A DNA stretch of 42,582 nt from Seison nebaliae (lineage: Eukaryota > Rotifera > Pararotatoria > Seisonacea > Seisonidae). Below the pieces are notes generated by a model that was given only the letters and a program-made list of their open reading frames with translations, was not told where the DNA came from and did not search any database. Position numbers and translations under genes: made by a program. The stretch covers positions 1-42,582 of the forward strand of contig JALJEE010002271.1 in NCBI GenBank assembly GCA_023231475.1, read 5' to 3'. This document shows, piece after piece, positions 8,121 through 21,200 of this stretch (its first letter is position 1; every line of letters begins with the position of its first letter).

Positions 8121-10636
8121 GATTTAATGCGAAATTTGTGAATGGGAGGTGAATCTAAGTAAGTTTTTTATAAATTATCTCTCTATCGTACTCCAACACG
8201 ATACTGTTTTTTGAATGTGAAAATTTTGTTGAAGCTTATCAATTTGAAATGTACACTTTCCATTCTCATGCTTCAAATTTAAATAACTTTCCATTGTAAT
8301 GTTAATCTACTTTGAATATATGTCAATCATTTCAATTTCCAATGAAAAACTTCGTGCAACATTTCTTCTGGTAACTCCAATGGACTTATTGTTCAATTAT
8401 TTTTATATTTTATAACGAAATTTTCAATTTTTTAATTAAAATTATGTAATTCTAAAGATGAATCGGAATGAAAGAAAAATCCTTAAAATCAAAACTTGAA
8501 ATAAAAATTGGATAAAGATCAAACTGAAAGTGAAGAATAAATTTTTCAAATTTTTTAATTCTTTGATTTAAATTTCAGAAACTATTTTTTTCCCTTGGAA
8601 ATATTAAATGATATATTAAATAATATTAAATCTTTGGTATAAAATGAATTGATAGTTCTTGTTAATTAAATTGTCTAATTATCATCAGACTTATACATGT
8701 ATATGATGATTAATGGTTTTTTATTGATTGAAAAATTTGGAAAAGATTTTGTTGATTAATCGACATAATAACTGATAATAATGCATGGAATTTGAATGAA
8801 ATCTGAATATTAATTAATTGTTATTAATCAAATAAAAAGTGATTGAAAGTATCAATAAATCAGAGAATTGCTGTAAATCAGAATTCCAACAGCAATGAAA
8901 TATCAGAGCGGAAGTTGTTAGAGGTTATTATAACAAAACAGACGAAACAATTAGTTGGTGTAAGACGCATTTTCTTATGAAAGAATAATGAAATTTTTTT
9001 TGAATATTTGTTCAATATATAATGATCTTTTAATGATTAACATTATCACAACTTAATAATGTGCCAAGAAAAAATTATACAAATATTACAACATAATTCA
9101 TAACAGATGTTCAGGATAACAAAAGGAGGAAGAAGATAGATAGAAAATCAACAAACTATTCGATTCAGTTCTCTTCTATTCTAATTCCATTTTCTTTAGA
9201 ATCTCTTCAAGAAATTGAATGACTATACGTATTGTATGAGAATTTAGTGTCGCTTTGCTTCTACGAGTAAGAAGTGTTTGTTGTGTATGGGAAGAGGAGA
9301 TTTATGAATAATTATGCGAAGAAGTCAGATTAAAATGTTTCGTCATTCTATTTCCGTAATAGACACAGTCCAGTTGAAATGTTCCACTTTCCCTTATACG
9401 AAAAGACGAGATTTCTACATATTTATCCAAAACATTTAATCATCATATTAGAGACATGAGTATTTTAATCGATATTCCTCTGTTATTCACTCAAACAACG
9501 ATAACATTTGTCCAGTTGGATTGACCGTTGTCCATCCGGAAATCGACATCATTCCAAACACTCCACAAAACGAATCGTTCTATTTCCATTGGAGATTAGC
9601 AACATTTTGTTATTGTTCAACATTTAACATTCTCATAACTGTTTAAATAACTCGAAATGAATATTGAGGAAATTAATTGAACTTGTTAATATGTTCACTT
9701 TCTGATTAGAAATTAAAGTTTATCTCATCATTATCTCTTCATTTGAAAACGAAATGTCAAATCATATTTTCTAATTTGTTTCCACACAACATTATCGGTT
9801 GGACTCAATGAAAATCGCAGACTAAATCTTCTTTCTTTTTTTAAAGAATATGAGTAACAGGATAGAAATTAGGTGACATTACTGTAGATAATCGATGAAA
9901 AGAATTATGTTGTGATTCCATTCTTTTTACTTATGATCATTGGGATCAACGGTAGTTAGTAAAGATTGAAATGATTCCCTTCTTTCTCATTATCGGATGA
10001 AAATAATAATAATATTAAATTTGTTTTTTACCATTCCTAGAAATGTCTAATAAAATTATTTATCATTATCATTCTATTTTCCTCCTTTCAGGTGTTGGAA
10101 CATTTGTAATAATTACTTCTTTCTTGTTTCTTCTTCCAAGTAACAACTATCCCACATTCGTTACGTAACGGCTGCCAAAGTAATATAATATTACAAGTGT
10201 CATTTTTCAGTTGATTCTTTTATATTTCCACATCTCGACGATAACGACCAAATTGTCAAATATATATTAAATGTTTCTTCATAGAAAAAATACCGGAGAG
10301 AATTTCCCGTAAGAGATTGTCAAAAATTATTTTCTCATTTATCACATCGTGTTGATTTGCCTTCTTTCTCCCAATTACTAGTAATCGATAAATTGTTATT
10401 ATATTAAATGTTCATTTGAAATTTTATTAACAGGAAAAATTTGTTCTTTTCATAAAAATGGAACTTAATTTTCTAACGTAATTTTTTTGGAAGAAATTTC
10501 GAATCAAATTTATTTTTTATGATTATCATACCATTCCTTTTTTTTCTCATGAGAATGACGGTCGTTTGTAATTTTGTTGTAGTTGCAGAATAATTCGGAG
10601 GAAGATTAATTATAAGAATAATTCTCAACTTTTCTT

Positions 10637-10660
10637 ATCATTGATCAAAAGATCAATGAT
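10637..10660. repeat. Perfect inverted repeat, 10-bp arms
   Basis: ATCATTGATC at 10637-10646 and GATCAATGAT at 10651-10660 flank AAAA. This could be a dimeric factor site or a hairpin. It lies in the gene-free stretch. Confidence 0.85.
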
Positions 10661-13376
10661 GAACATTGATAAAATTTACTTTATGACTTTTCACGAAATT
10701 GTGTCATGATTCATTCCGAATGTCGTCGGTGTTTGTTATTGATAAAGAAATCAAGAAGATTAATTGTCGCAAATATTCTTTTATTCCTTCTGTTCGACAA
10801 GTGGCATAATACTTTTCTTTCTTTCCCCCACCACGTCTTATCACTCTCCAAATGTGAAGATTTCAGATGATGTGAAATCTCACCTGATTGATATGTAGAA
10901 TATGGAAACTATTTTTCTAGAGGTCCAAATTGATTATGTTTCTTACTACTCCATGTTAAATCACTAGCATGACATATGTTAGTCTCATGATTATCTTTAT
11001 TCGTTATGAATGATCATTTCCACCATGTTATGGAGAGATAGATTATAATAGGAATTTGCACGGAATTCCATTTAGAAATATTTAATTTCTCAATAAGAAA
11101 AACCAGAAATGTCATAGGAGAAAATGGGGAATTTCGACTGCATTTCCTCTCGTTTATTCCATAATGAAATGAATGTCCTTCATCTTACATTTCATGAAGC
11201 AATTGAACGAGAGAACGAAAATTTCCTAGTAGGAATTTTGAAGATGCTCAACATTTTATTTGTTGGAATGTCTTCACTAAACAAATAGAACGGAAGGCAT
11301 TAAACTAAATTTTCTTCTTCTTCAATGTTCCTATTTAATCGTTCATTCATCTTTAAATTATTAAGGTCTTACTCATTCCATCATCGATTCTTATTAATCG
11401 ATCAGCAACACGAATTTTTCAAATATATTTACGGCAAAATCGAGAAACCTTTTCCATTTGTTTTATGGCACACACATATGGCGAGCATATATTATGTCTA
11501 TTATTCTTCCAATAAATCATTTAATCTTCTATTTTCCCATGGTCGAGATTAGTTAAACGTTTTGAAAATTGAAAGTATATGAAGAAATGGTTCGTCGATA
11601 GAGAATTAGATCTTTCTAACAACATTCTAACTCTTCAATACTTTCCGATTAGGTACAAACTAATCGAATAGAACATTTAGTGGAATAGTTTCTTCTAAAG
11701 AACAGAAGAAGAACGTTCGTTTCACTGGTTGTCAATCGGTTCCCTTGTCAATCAATGTGAGAGAAAGGAGAATAATTATTGTTTTATTCAAGATAAGAGA
11801 ATTATCAATTTTATTGTTATTCTTCTCGAAATGACATTGTTATTAAAGGAGATCGGATGATTTTTTCGTTGTGGTTATTCGAAATTTCAAATGAACTATT
11901 TGAAATAATTTATAATTAGTTTATTTATATTCTTCGAACCTTCTTTTTTTCTTCGAAGAACTAATTCTTTTCGATGATATTGAATAGGATGACAATCAAA
12001 TGGAATGAAATTCAATGACAATTCTTTACATAATATTAATAAAGGAATATTTACAGAAAATATTTACGTTCGAAACATTCATGGATAAAAAGCAAGAACA
12101 AGTAAATAAATAAGTAAATAGTTGTTAGGACAGTAGAAGAAATTTCTGATTTAGGTTCCGTAAAGATTGGATTACGAAAATGGGAATATTCTCCTTTATT
12201 TCCCACAAACCGATATGTATTCGGATCTCTTCCTTTTCTACTTGCCTAGAACTATGTTTCCTTCCCCGTCGTTATGTCAAATAATAGTTGTTCAAATCAT
12301 TCCCATCTAAAGTGTGGTTTATTTATAACCAATTTCCTTCTTACTTAACATAACTTACCAATTAACTGACGGATTCACATGTCAACATCTACCGTTCTTC
12401 TATCGCTTTCCTTCCCATCCTTTTTGTGGGAGAAGTGTAACTTTCCCCAATCAATTCCGAACGTCCTGCTGAACAACCACACACTTCACACTATCGAAGG
12501 GAATCAGACGAAAATCCATTTTTCTAATCATAATTCCCCATATTTCAGTTCGTAAACTTTTCCTTTTATTCGAATTCAATGAACATCAATCTTCTTCATC
12601 GGGAAATACTTCTTCAGTTTTTCGTCATTATTTCATTTCGTTCCGAAATTTAGTTTATTTCTTTCTTGCATTTTAACTGGGAAATGTAATCGATGAGGAA
12701 TTTAAGTTCTGATCATTCAACCATTCTCCTTTGAGAAATTATATTGAATGTGTGATCGATCGAGTTGGAGAGAAATTATGTTCAATTTATTCGATGCCTG
12801 CTAGCACCTGTTTTGGTCATTTACACTTAATCGGGCAGTCTAATAAATTTTGTTGCCTGACCACCACTTGTGTCTCTACATATGCATAATTCAAATAATA
12901 TGAGAATATTAGAAAGCATTTGTTATGCACGATAGCCAAAACACTTTTCTCATAAAATTATATGAAGGAAAATTTATTTAATAATTCTTCTCATTCGCTT
13001 CCAAATAAGAGATGATTAGTGAGGAAAGTTGTGGAAGGAAATAATCTTGGTAAATTTCATAGAGTGAAGAGTTTTCTTTTATCGTTTGCTCTTTCATTTG
13101 ATCGGATTTGTGCGTATAATTTATAATTTTCACATTATCGATTAACAACCGTATTAGATAATTATTCCATCAATCGTATAGGAAATAATGTGTCAATCAT
13201 ATATCAGTGGAACTTATTAATATCAATATTTCCAATATAATCATTTGCAATGACTACTATCCACTACCTTCCCCCTTACTCCAAATAGAAGTAAATCAAT
13301 TTCTTATCTATTATGATCGTATTAACACATGCAATATAAATAGAAGAGCTTGACACCAACTTCCGGTTTTACAGAT

Positions 13377-13377
<1 letters not shown>

Positions 13378-13406
<29 letters not shown>
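13378..13406 (+). repeat. (ATC)n microsatellite
   Basis: About ten ATC triplets in a row, in the gene-free stretch upstream of the cadherin. Confidence 0.95.
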
Positions 13407-13407
<1 letters not shown>

Positions 13408-15269
13408 GAATATCTACAATATTCCCATAGTTTCTTCTTTTACTTTCTCCTAATTCATTTACATGAACCGTCCGGCTAAGGAGTCTAATACCGGAAACGG
13501 ACTTTTATGGACTTTCTTTACACGACTGATATTCGTCAATCTTTTTTTACTGCAATCGATGGAATCTTTAAAGAATTGTATTAAATCTTCGCGGCTTTCA
13601 TCAAACTTTGATAAGTGAACTTTTTATTCTCTACTATTACTTACAATTCCGTTTCGCTGATTATTCTCCAAAGAACAACAAGAAAGGTGTATTTCCACCT
13701 TTCGACATACTGAATGGGCTCCACTCCGGAAATCATTTGCATCTGAAAGACACTAGTTTTCTACTTTCATCATTCTTCTATTTTGATATTCAAGTACTTC
13801 ATTTAGTACTGAATAATTATGATGAATAAGTAGCCACTATAATGAATAGTTCAAATAATGTTATCGTTCTCATTTCTCTTCATCGAGAAGATTATTCAAA
13901 GAAAACCAAAATTTTCGATAAATGGAAAGAAAAAGAGTCTTGATGTTGTTGACGATGATCGATCAATGAACAAATCGTTCATAACCACATATATGATGAT
14001 GTTACATAAATTCAGTAGAATTAACTAAATTTGAACTAATAAATTGAAGTATGTGAAGACAAGTACTTTAATGAGATTTATTAAAATTTTTTTATTCCAT
14101 CAAAACAATCCTACGAACCAAATGGAAAACATATGTGTGTTCATGTTAAACGTTTGGGGGACGGGAGAGAACAAGGGAAATTTTCAAATCCCTCATAATT
14201 TCAATCACCACCGAAAGAAAGTCCGTAATTATTTCTTTGTGTTCACTCTCAAGGTTTTCGGTCCAATGTCGATAATTTGAAGAAAATCCATCAGATGATT
14301 TGATAAGTTCAATAAACATAAATATTAGTAAGTTTATTCCTACTTATTCCAGTTCCAATAACTGTAAAAGGAAAAGTAATGGAGAAGAATGAGGAGTGAG
14401 AAGAATCTTATGAAAGAGGAGGAAGAAGATGTTATGGATCTTTGAAGAGGCGTAAAAAAATTGAAAAGAAAATTTTCTCCACTTGTTGAAAACGCGCCAA
14501 ATAATTCCATCTATATTTCAGTCGTACAATCTCATTTTTTCGCCAACTTCTCCCACAACTTTTTCATTGGGTGTTAGTTCTCGTATGCAACCGAGAAAGT
14601 ATTTCTCCTGTTTTTCGAGATATGTATATATTGTTTAGACTTCTTCCACCACCATGAGTCAAGGACGGAAACATCATCAATATATTGGTGTATATATTTG
14701 CGAATGAATGTGTATTTATTTACAAATTTCTGCTGTATTTCCTCCTATTCACACACTTTCCATTCTACTTTTACTATTGGAAAGAATTTGAAGTTCTTCT
14801 TAATTCAGAAATGCGTGAAATGTTTACTTCCAATTAATCGTTTTCGCACGCATCCCTTCCCTTCCATTTTTCGGTAACTGGATATGAACTAATGAATGCC
14901 GTTTATAGGTAAATACAAATTATTTCTCTCGATTGTCAATATCGAATTGAATATGTCGATTCGTTCCAGTCCATATTCATATTTGATACTCTTATCATAA
15001 AAATTAATCAATTCGTTCAATCTTCTTCCGTTTTCCTTCTATGAACATCTTTCATTTGTTGATTTTCCTTTATCCATTATCTTTATTGATCGATTTCCTT
15101 TCTCTTTTGACATTCCCTCATATTTATTTACTTTCATTTCCATCAGATTATTTATGTGTTGAATTCGATTTTCTCCATCGAATTAATTTGCTCAATTATT
15201 TCTCCTTTATTTCCGTTGTTTGCCATAAGAGATTCGATGGACACTGGCCATTCCCTAGAGAGAAGATAA

Positions 15270-18200
15270 ATGAATAATTCTTTCGAATTATTAAGTTTAT
15301 TCATTATTACTCTCATTCAACAATCAATTACGCTATCGACCATAAATAAACCTCCACGGTTTGATAGAAGTTTACAATCTTGGTATGATGTAGACGAATA
15401 TCCGAAGACGCCAATAGGTTTTTTCTTCTCCTTTTCATATTCCTTCAACATCATTTAGGAGCGATCTTATTTACAGTTAGAGCGACTGATCCGGATCCCG
15501 GTGATCGTGTTCGATTCGATCTTCATGGTCAGTTAGCTAAAGAATATTTGAAATTGCAGAAAAATGGAAAGAATAGTGTAAATGTTGTAGTGAAGAAAGG
15601 ATTAGATCGAGAAGTTCTATCTTAATTTTTAAATTTCAATTCTTAAAAAATCTCATTTAGGTGTCTAAACATTACGATTTGGTCATTTCGGCCCATGACA
15701 GTGTCAATAATGTAGTGAAAAAGAATATTAAATTAATTATTTGGGATACGAATGATAATCGACCGAAATTCACTTCATCCTCCTACATCGTCAACATCAG
15801 AGAAGACACACCAATAAATCAATTGATTTTTAAAGAAATCGAAGCATATGATGTGGATGAATATCCGTCAAATATTATCAATTTCGAATTAAAAGTTCCT
15901 TTCTATCATTTTTCTATCATTAAATTTCAATACTCCATTAAGGGATTGGATAAAGATTACTTTTATTTGGATCAACATCTCATACCAAATAATCGATTAA
16001 TCAGAAGAAAAAGATGGCCAATATCGAACAGTCACGATGAAAATAAATCATCAGAACGAAATATGAACAAAATTAATATTCGATTAAAAAAGAAGTTGGA
16101 TTATGAAACGAAAAGCGTTTTCGTCGCCAAATTAGTCGCAACTGTTAGAGATTTTTGAGATTTAACACTTCTATGAATTTTTTTGGAAAAAGGATGAAGC
16201 TGGTAGTGGAAAAAGTACAGAAGTGGATTTAATCGTCAATGTAATTGATGTACCAGATCAGCCACCACATTTTCTCAATTTACCGTATTTTATAGAATTT
16301 GCTGAAAATTTGAAAAAAGTTAAAAAGTTTTAAAATTTGAAAAAAAATTAATTTTTCTCATTCGCTCTCGTTAGAATACGAAATTATTAAGAGTAAAAGC
16401 AGTTGATGGCGATATCGGGATAAATGCACAAATTGAATATAGTCTTCTTCCGATTAAAAGTGAGCACATTTTCTATTTGAAATTTCTATAAACAATTTAC
16501 ACTTTCTAGATAAAACGGAAACAGTTGATAATTATATAAGGATAGATAATGATGGTATAATTTATGTGAACGACGTAATCGATACAGATGAGAAGAATAT
16601 TCCGAATCATCATCAAATGATTATTAAAGTTTAAATAATTTTTAAAGTTTTATTTAAAAATTCAATTTAATTTTTTTAGGCTAAAGAGAAGTTTGAGCCA
16701 TTCGCTGAGAGTGAGACGATTCTCTCCATTACTTTCAAAGATTTGGATGACAATTTTCCTCAATTCGAACATTCGTCATACAATTTAACTGTCAAGTCGT
16801 TAGCTGGTAGTGGAACGATGTTGCGCATTCTACGAGATCATTCACTTGTTGGTCATTGGAAATACAGACCGAAAACGACTACTGAGATTTTAGATTATTT
16901 CACCACCACAACTCAATTAATTTCAACTGAACATCGAAATTTATTAGGAGATAATAATCTTTCTAAAAATAATTATTTATCTTCGTTCGATGAGTTTATG
17001 AATTCACGTATGGATTATAGTGATTATGACGATTTTCTTCAAATCGATAGACAACGTCGATCGATTGATATCCATCAGATTATGGTGAGAGATGAAGATA
17101 AAGGAATAAATGGATCTTTTCAACTAATTCCCGTTGTTGAGGATAATGGAATTATTGAAAGATTTGATGGAATTGGAATCGTACCACCCCACGGTAGAAA
17201 CGAAGTAGCATTATCTCTCCGAATTAAAGACAATTCAAAATTTGATTATATCATTAATGATCATTTGGAATTTAAAGTTAATCATTAAATTTTTTTGAAA
17301 TTTATAATGTTTATATAAACCAAAAACAGATTATTGCAGTGCCAATGAAAATGTCTATTTCTGAATTAAATTTACCAAAATTGGTTAAGAATATGAATGA
17401 ATTATCGATGACAAGAATAAGAGTGTTTATCGAACCTTCTAATATGCACACGCCGGTATTTGGTGAAAAGGTGTTAGAAGTTAAATTAAATGAACATCCT
17501 CTACCAAATCAACTGGTAACGACAATTCAAGTTTTTTCTTCAATTTAATTTAATTTAATAATAATAAATTTTAAAAAAATTAGGCTAGTGATGATGATCC
17601 ATCATTTTATGGCGAATTAACATATTCCATGCAAAGTTCCGATAATCGTTTTATTATCGATAAAATTAGCGGTGAAATCAGAACAGCACCCTCGTTGTCA
17701 TCGAAATCGTTTAAAAATCGAACGAAATATGAAAATGATATAGAAATCGATCGTGAAATAACACCAGATATCTGGTTAATATTCGAAGCGACAGATGTTG
17801 GTGGATTGAAAGCGACGTTACAAGTACATATAATATTAGTTGACATTAATGATAATCCACCGTTATTTACACAAGATGTATGGTATGGTGAAATTGAAGA
17901 GAATTCTCTGAAATGGCTTCGATTGATTGAAGTGAGAGCGATCGATTCAGATGAGAAGAATAATGTGAATAGTGAAATTTATTATGTTTTAGATAAGAAT
18001 CCTTTCAACATAACAATTAATGCACAAACCGGAATTATATCATTAACTCATAAATTAGACTATGAAGAATTATTTGAAAAAATTTCCATTTACAACAAAG
18101 AATCAATTTCCAATTCAATTGATGATATGTCGAATGAAAAGAAATCTTTAATTAATCTCCTCTCACCAGGTCGAATAAAAATCCGTTTAACGGTTTATGC

Positions 18201-21200
18201 TATCGATCGAGGATATCCAATAACGATGAGAAGTAACGCGATGCTATCAATTATCGTTCATGATGTTAATGATCATATACCATTCTTTCAATTACCACGA
18301 TATGATATTTGGTTACGTGAAGATTTTATTAGTCGAGGTAAAGCCATAGCTTATGTACGTGCAATTGATCACGATTCAGCTAAAACGGATAATTCTCGTC
18401 TTTCTTATTCGATTGAGAGGAATATTGCTAATAAATTCTCAGTGAATCCATTGAATGGATCAATCTTTCTAACTACTAATCACGATATTTCTGGTTCGGT
18501 TGATTTCGAGGAATTGAGACCATATTTCGAAAATCCTTTATATTCTCATTCAAATAATCGAACTATTCGATTAGTCATCAAAGTGAACGATCATGGAATA
18601 CCATCATTATCAAGTTCGGTAAATGTTTATATTCATATTCAAGATGTGAATAATCGACGACCATTATTCACTCATCCAAAAACGAAAACGATCGATTTGA
18701 TGGAAAATTCAATTGGTGGAACAGTAATTGAACGATTCGTTGCTGGTGATGCTGATTTTAATGCACATCTACTTTATCGAATTGTCTATGATGAATCATA
18801 CGTTTTCAATCAATGGCAACAAAATGTTAAGAGAAATATCTGGAAATCCTGGTTTTATATCGATAAAGATACGGGCGAAATATTCATTAGTAAAAATGTG
18901 GAAATTGATCGAGAGAAAGTGAATGAATTACAATTAATCATCGAAGTGAGAGATGTGAATGCTGACGATATGGTTTCTCAACAATATGATCGGGCAAATC
19001 TCGTTATAAAAATCATTGACAAAAATGATAATTGGCCAATTTTCGATATCGGCTACAATTTATCGATGATTTTGAAAAATCATACACTCGATGATTATTC
19101 GAAGAATGATATTAAAAGAATTGTAAAAGAAATGAAACAACTTTCGTACACGATCTCGTTGAATATGAATGAAGTAAAAGTTTATCATTTTCACGTAAGT
19201 GAACGACGGAAATCGAACGATGAATTACATAAATTTAATGCGATCGATCACGATCTAATCGATACGAATAATAGTTTTGTCTCTTATAAAATTCGTCCGA
19301 GCAAATTGGAGAAATTGAATATTTTCAATTTCATCGATTTAGATGAACAAACCGGAACTTTATATTTGATTCGGGAATTGGACTATGAGAAAATGAAAAA
19401 ATTAGATTTTTATATTGAAGCGAGAGATAACGGGCAACCTAATAAACTTTATGGATTTCTCTTCGTTCGAATGTTAATTACTGATGAGAATGATTGTCAA
19501 CCAAAATTCTTAATACCAACACCTTTACCGATGGATATTCCGAGAAAATATTCAAATTTTCCCGTAAAAACTTTTTTACAATTTTCAAAAAATCAAATGG
19601 GAATGAAAGGAAAAATCGAATATTTCGTTCCGGAAGATGCGAAACTTCAAACGATAGTATGTCAAATTCGAGCGATCGATTGCGATTCTTCGAAAGATTT
19701 CGGTCCACTCAAATATAAATTGTTGAATGATGTTAATCGAACATTTTCAGTAGATCCATTTTCAGGAATTATTCGAGTTAATCGTCAACTTGATCGTGAA
19801 ACGATTTCTTCTTATATTCTACTAGTGGAAGTAGCTGATAATCCACAACGGTCAAATGGACGTCCTTCATCGAGGAATATGTATTTCCGAACTTTCCATC
19901 ACAAACGATACAAACGAAATGTATGGAATTGGCGACGGAAAGTTTTAAGCTCATCAAAATATCTTTATAATACAACGAGAATTACAAATAGTGATTCATT
20001 TCTCCCAAAATCAACTCCTGTCACATTCAGTAAATATTCAGCAAGTCGTCGAAAAAATAAATCGAAATTTTATCGAAAAATTTATAATCGACGAAAGGCG
20101 TCGATAAACTTTAGGAACTCTTCTAATGGAATTCAACTTAGAGATACGATGGTGATCGAAATAAAAGTTGTTGATGTTAATGATCATGTGCCGATGTGTA
20201 CGACGGCATCATTATTCAAACCGATCAATAAAGAACATGTCTCACAATTCGATAAAGTTTTCCAACGACGAATTCGTCATATCAACGAGAATATTCAACC
20301 GAATGAATTAATCGGATTAGCAATCAATGCAATCGATCCAGATGAAGGAATTAATGGAACTGTCAAATATTTTATGGACAGAACTACTACACCATTTGGT
20401 GATAATACGACAAGTTTCCATTTAATTTTTCAAAATTTAATTAATTAATTTTATTTTATTTTATTTATTAATTTAATATAATTAATTTCATTTAAATTAA
20501 TTTCTATTTAGAACCGAATGAATTTTTCGATATCAATCCAATTACTGGAGAAGTTTTCGTCTCTCGTCAATTGGAAGGATATTCTGGTAAATTCAAATTA
20601 TTCATCAAAGCTATTGATGGTGGCAATTTATCAACAATTTGTTCCGTTGTTGTTATTGTTGATGATTTGAATAATTATGCTCCTTCATTCATTCATCCTT
20701 CTTCGTTAAATGAAACGTTAAGAATTAACGAAGTTTCTTTCCATTTTTCATCATTATATTCTCATTTTGAATAATTTTCATCTTTGATTTGATGAACAGA
20801 ATACGAAAATACATGAAGAAATCTTACGAATACAAGCAGTTGATTTCGATTCGGGATTGAATGGGAAAATTATTTATGAAATCGATAACAGAAGTTTCTA
20901 TTCGAATCAAGATTGGCGTTCCTTCTCACTCGATGAGACGAGTGGATCATTAGTTGTAAAATCATCGTTAAATCGAAATAAACAACCGTTGTATGTGGTT
21001 AATGAAAGAGAATTTTTTTTAATTTTACAATTATGATTTTGTAGATCGATATAATAGCAAAAGATAAAGGAATCAATCCAAGATCGCTTCAAACTCGAAC
21101 CACATTGAAAATAGTTTTGGTTGACAAATTTAATAATTCTTTATTCTTCAACAGTAGAATGGTTTGATGAATTTCACTCTCGTATTTTACAATCTTCAAA

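Larger units (their letters stand above)
8121..15269. other. 7.1-kb stretch without a recognisable gene
   Basis: Both strands were read. Only short frames of random composition were found, and no tRNA, snRNA or transposon signature. The gap separates the divergent stathmin and cadherin genes, and is far longer than other gaps here (0.1-1.2 kb), so it probably holds cis-regulatory DNA or untranslated exons. Visible items: a perfect 10-bp-arm inverted repeat (10637-10660), an ATC microsatellite (13378-13406), and a cluster of E-box motifs (CACCTG at 12805, CACTTG at 12865, CATATG at 12879). A single Su(H)-like TTCCCACA lies near 12200. Single motifs of this kind occur by chance. Confidence 0.55.

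Noticed and set aside
11325-11552. 75-codon frame in the gene-free stretch
   Set aside because: Composition is Phe/Tyr/Ser-rich, as expected from random AT-rich DNA. It has no domain or splice support.
13378-13406. Short regular repeats as a CRISPR array
   Set aside because: It is a plain trinucleotide microsatellite with no spacers, in eukaryotic DNA.
13608-14280. Two frames of 73 and 78 codons
   Set aside because: Low-complexity composition, no homology recognised, and no compatible splice sites joining them to the cadherin.
15041-15277. Hydrophobic frame upstream of the cadherin as a first exon
   Set aside because: It is in another frame from the cadherin start. The ATG at 15270 already gives a good signal peptide followed by the first cadherin repeat.
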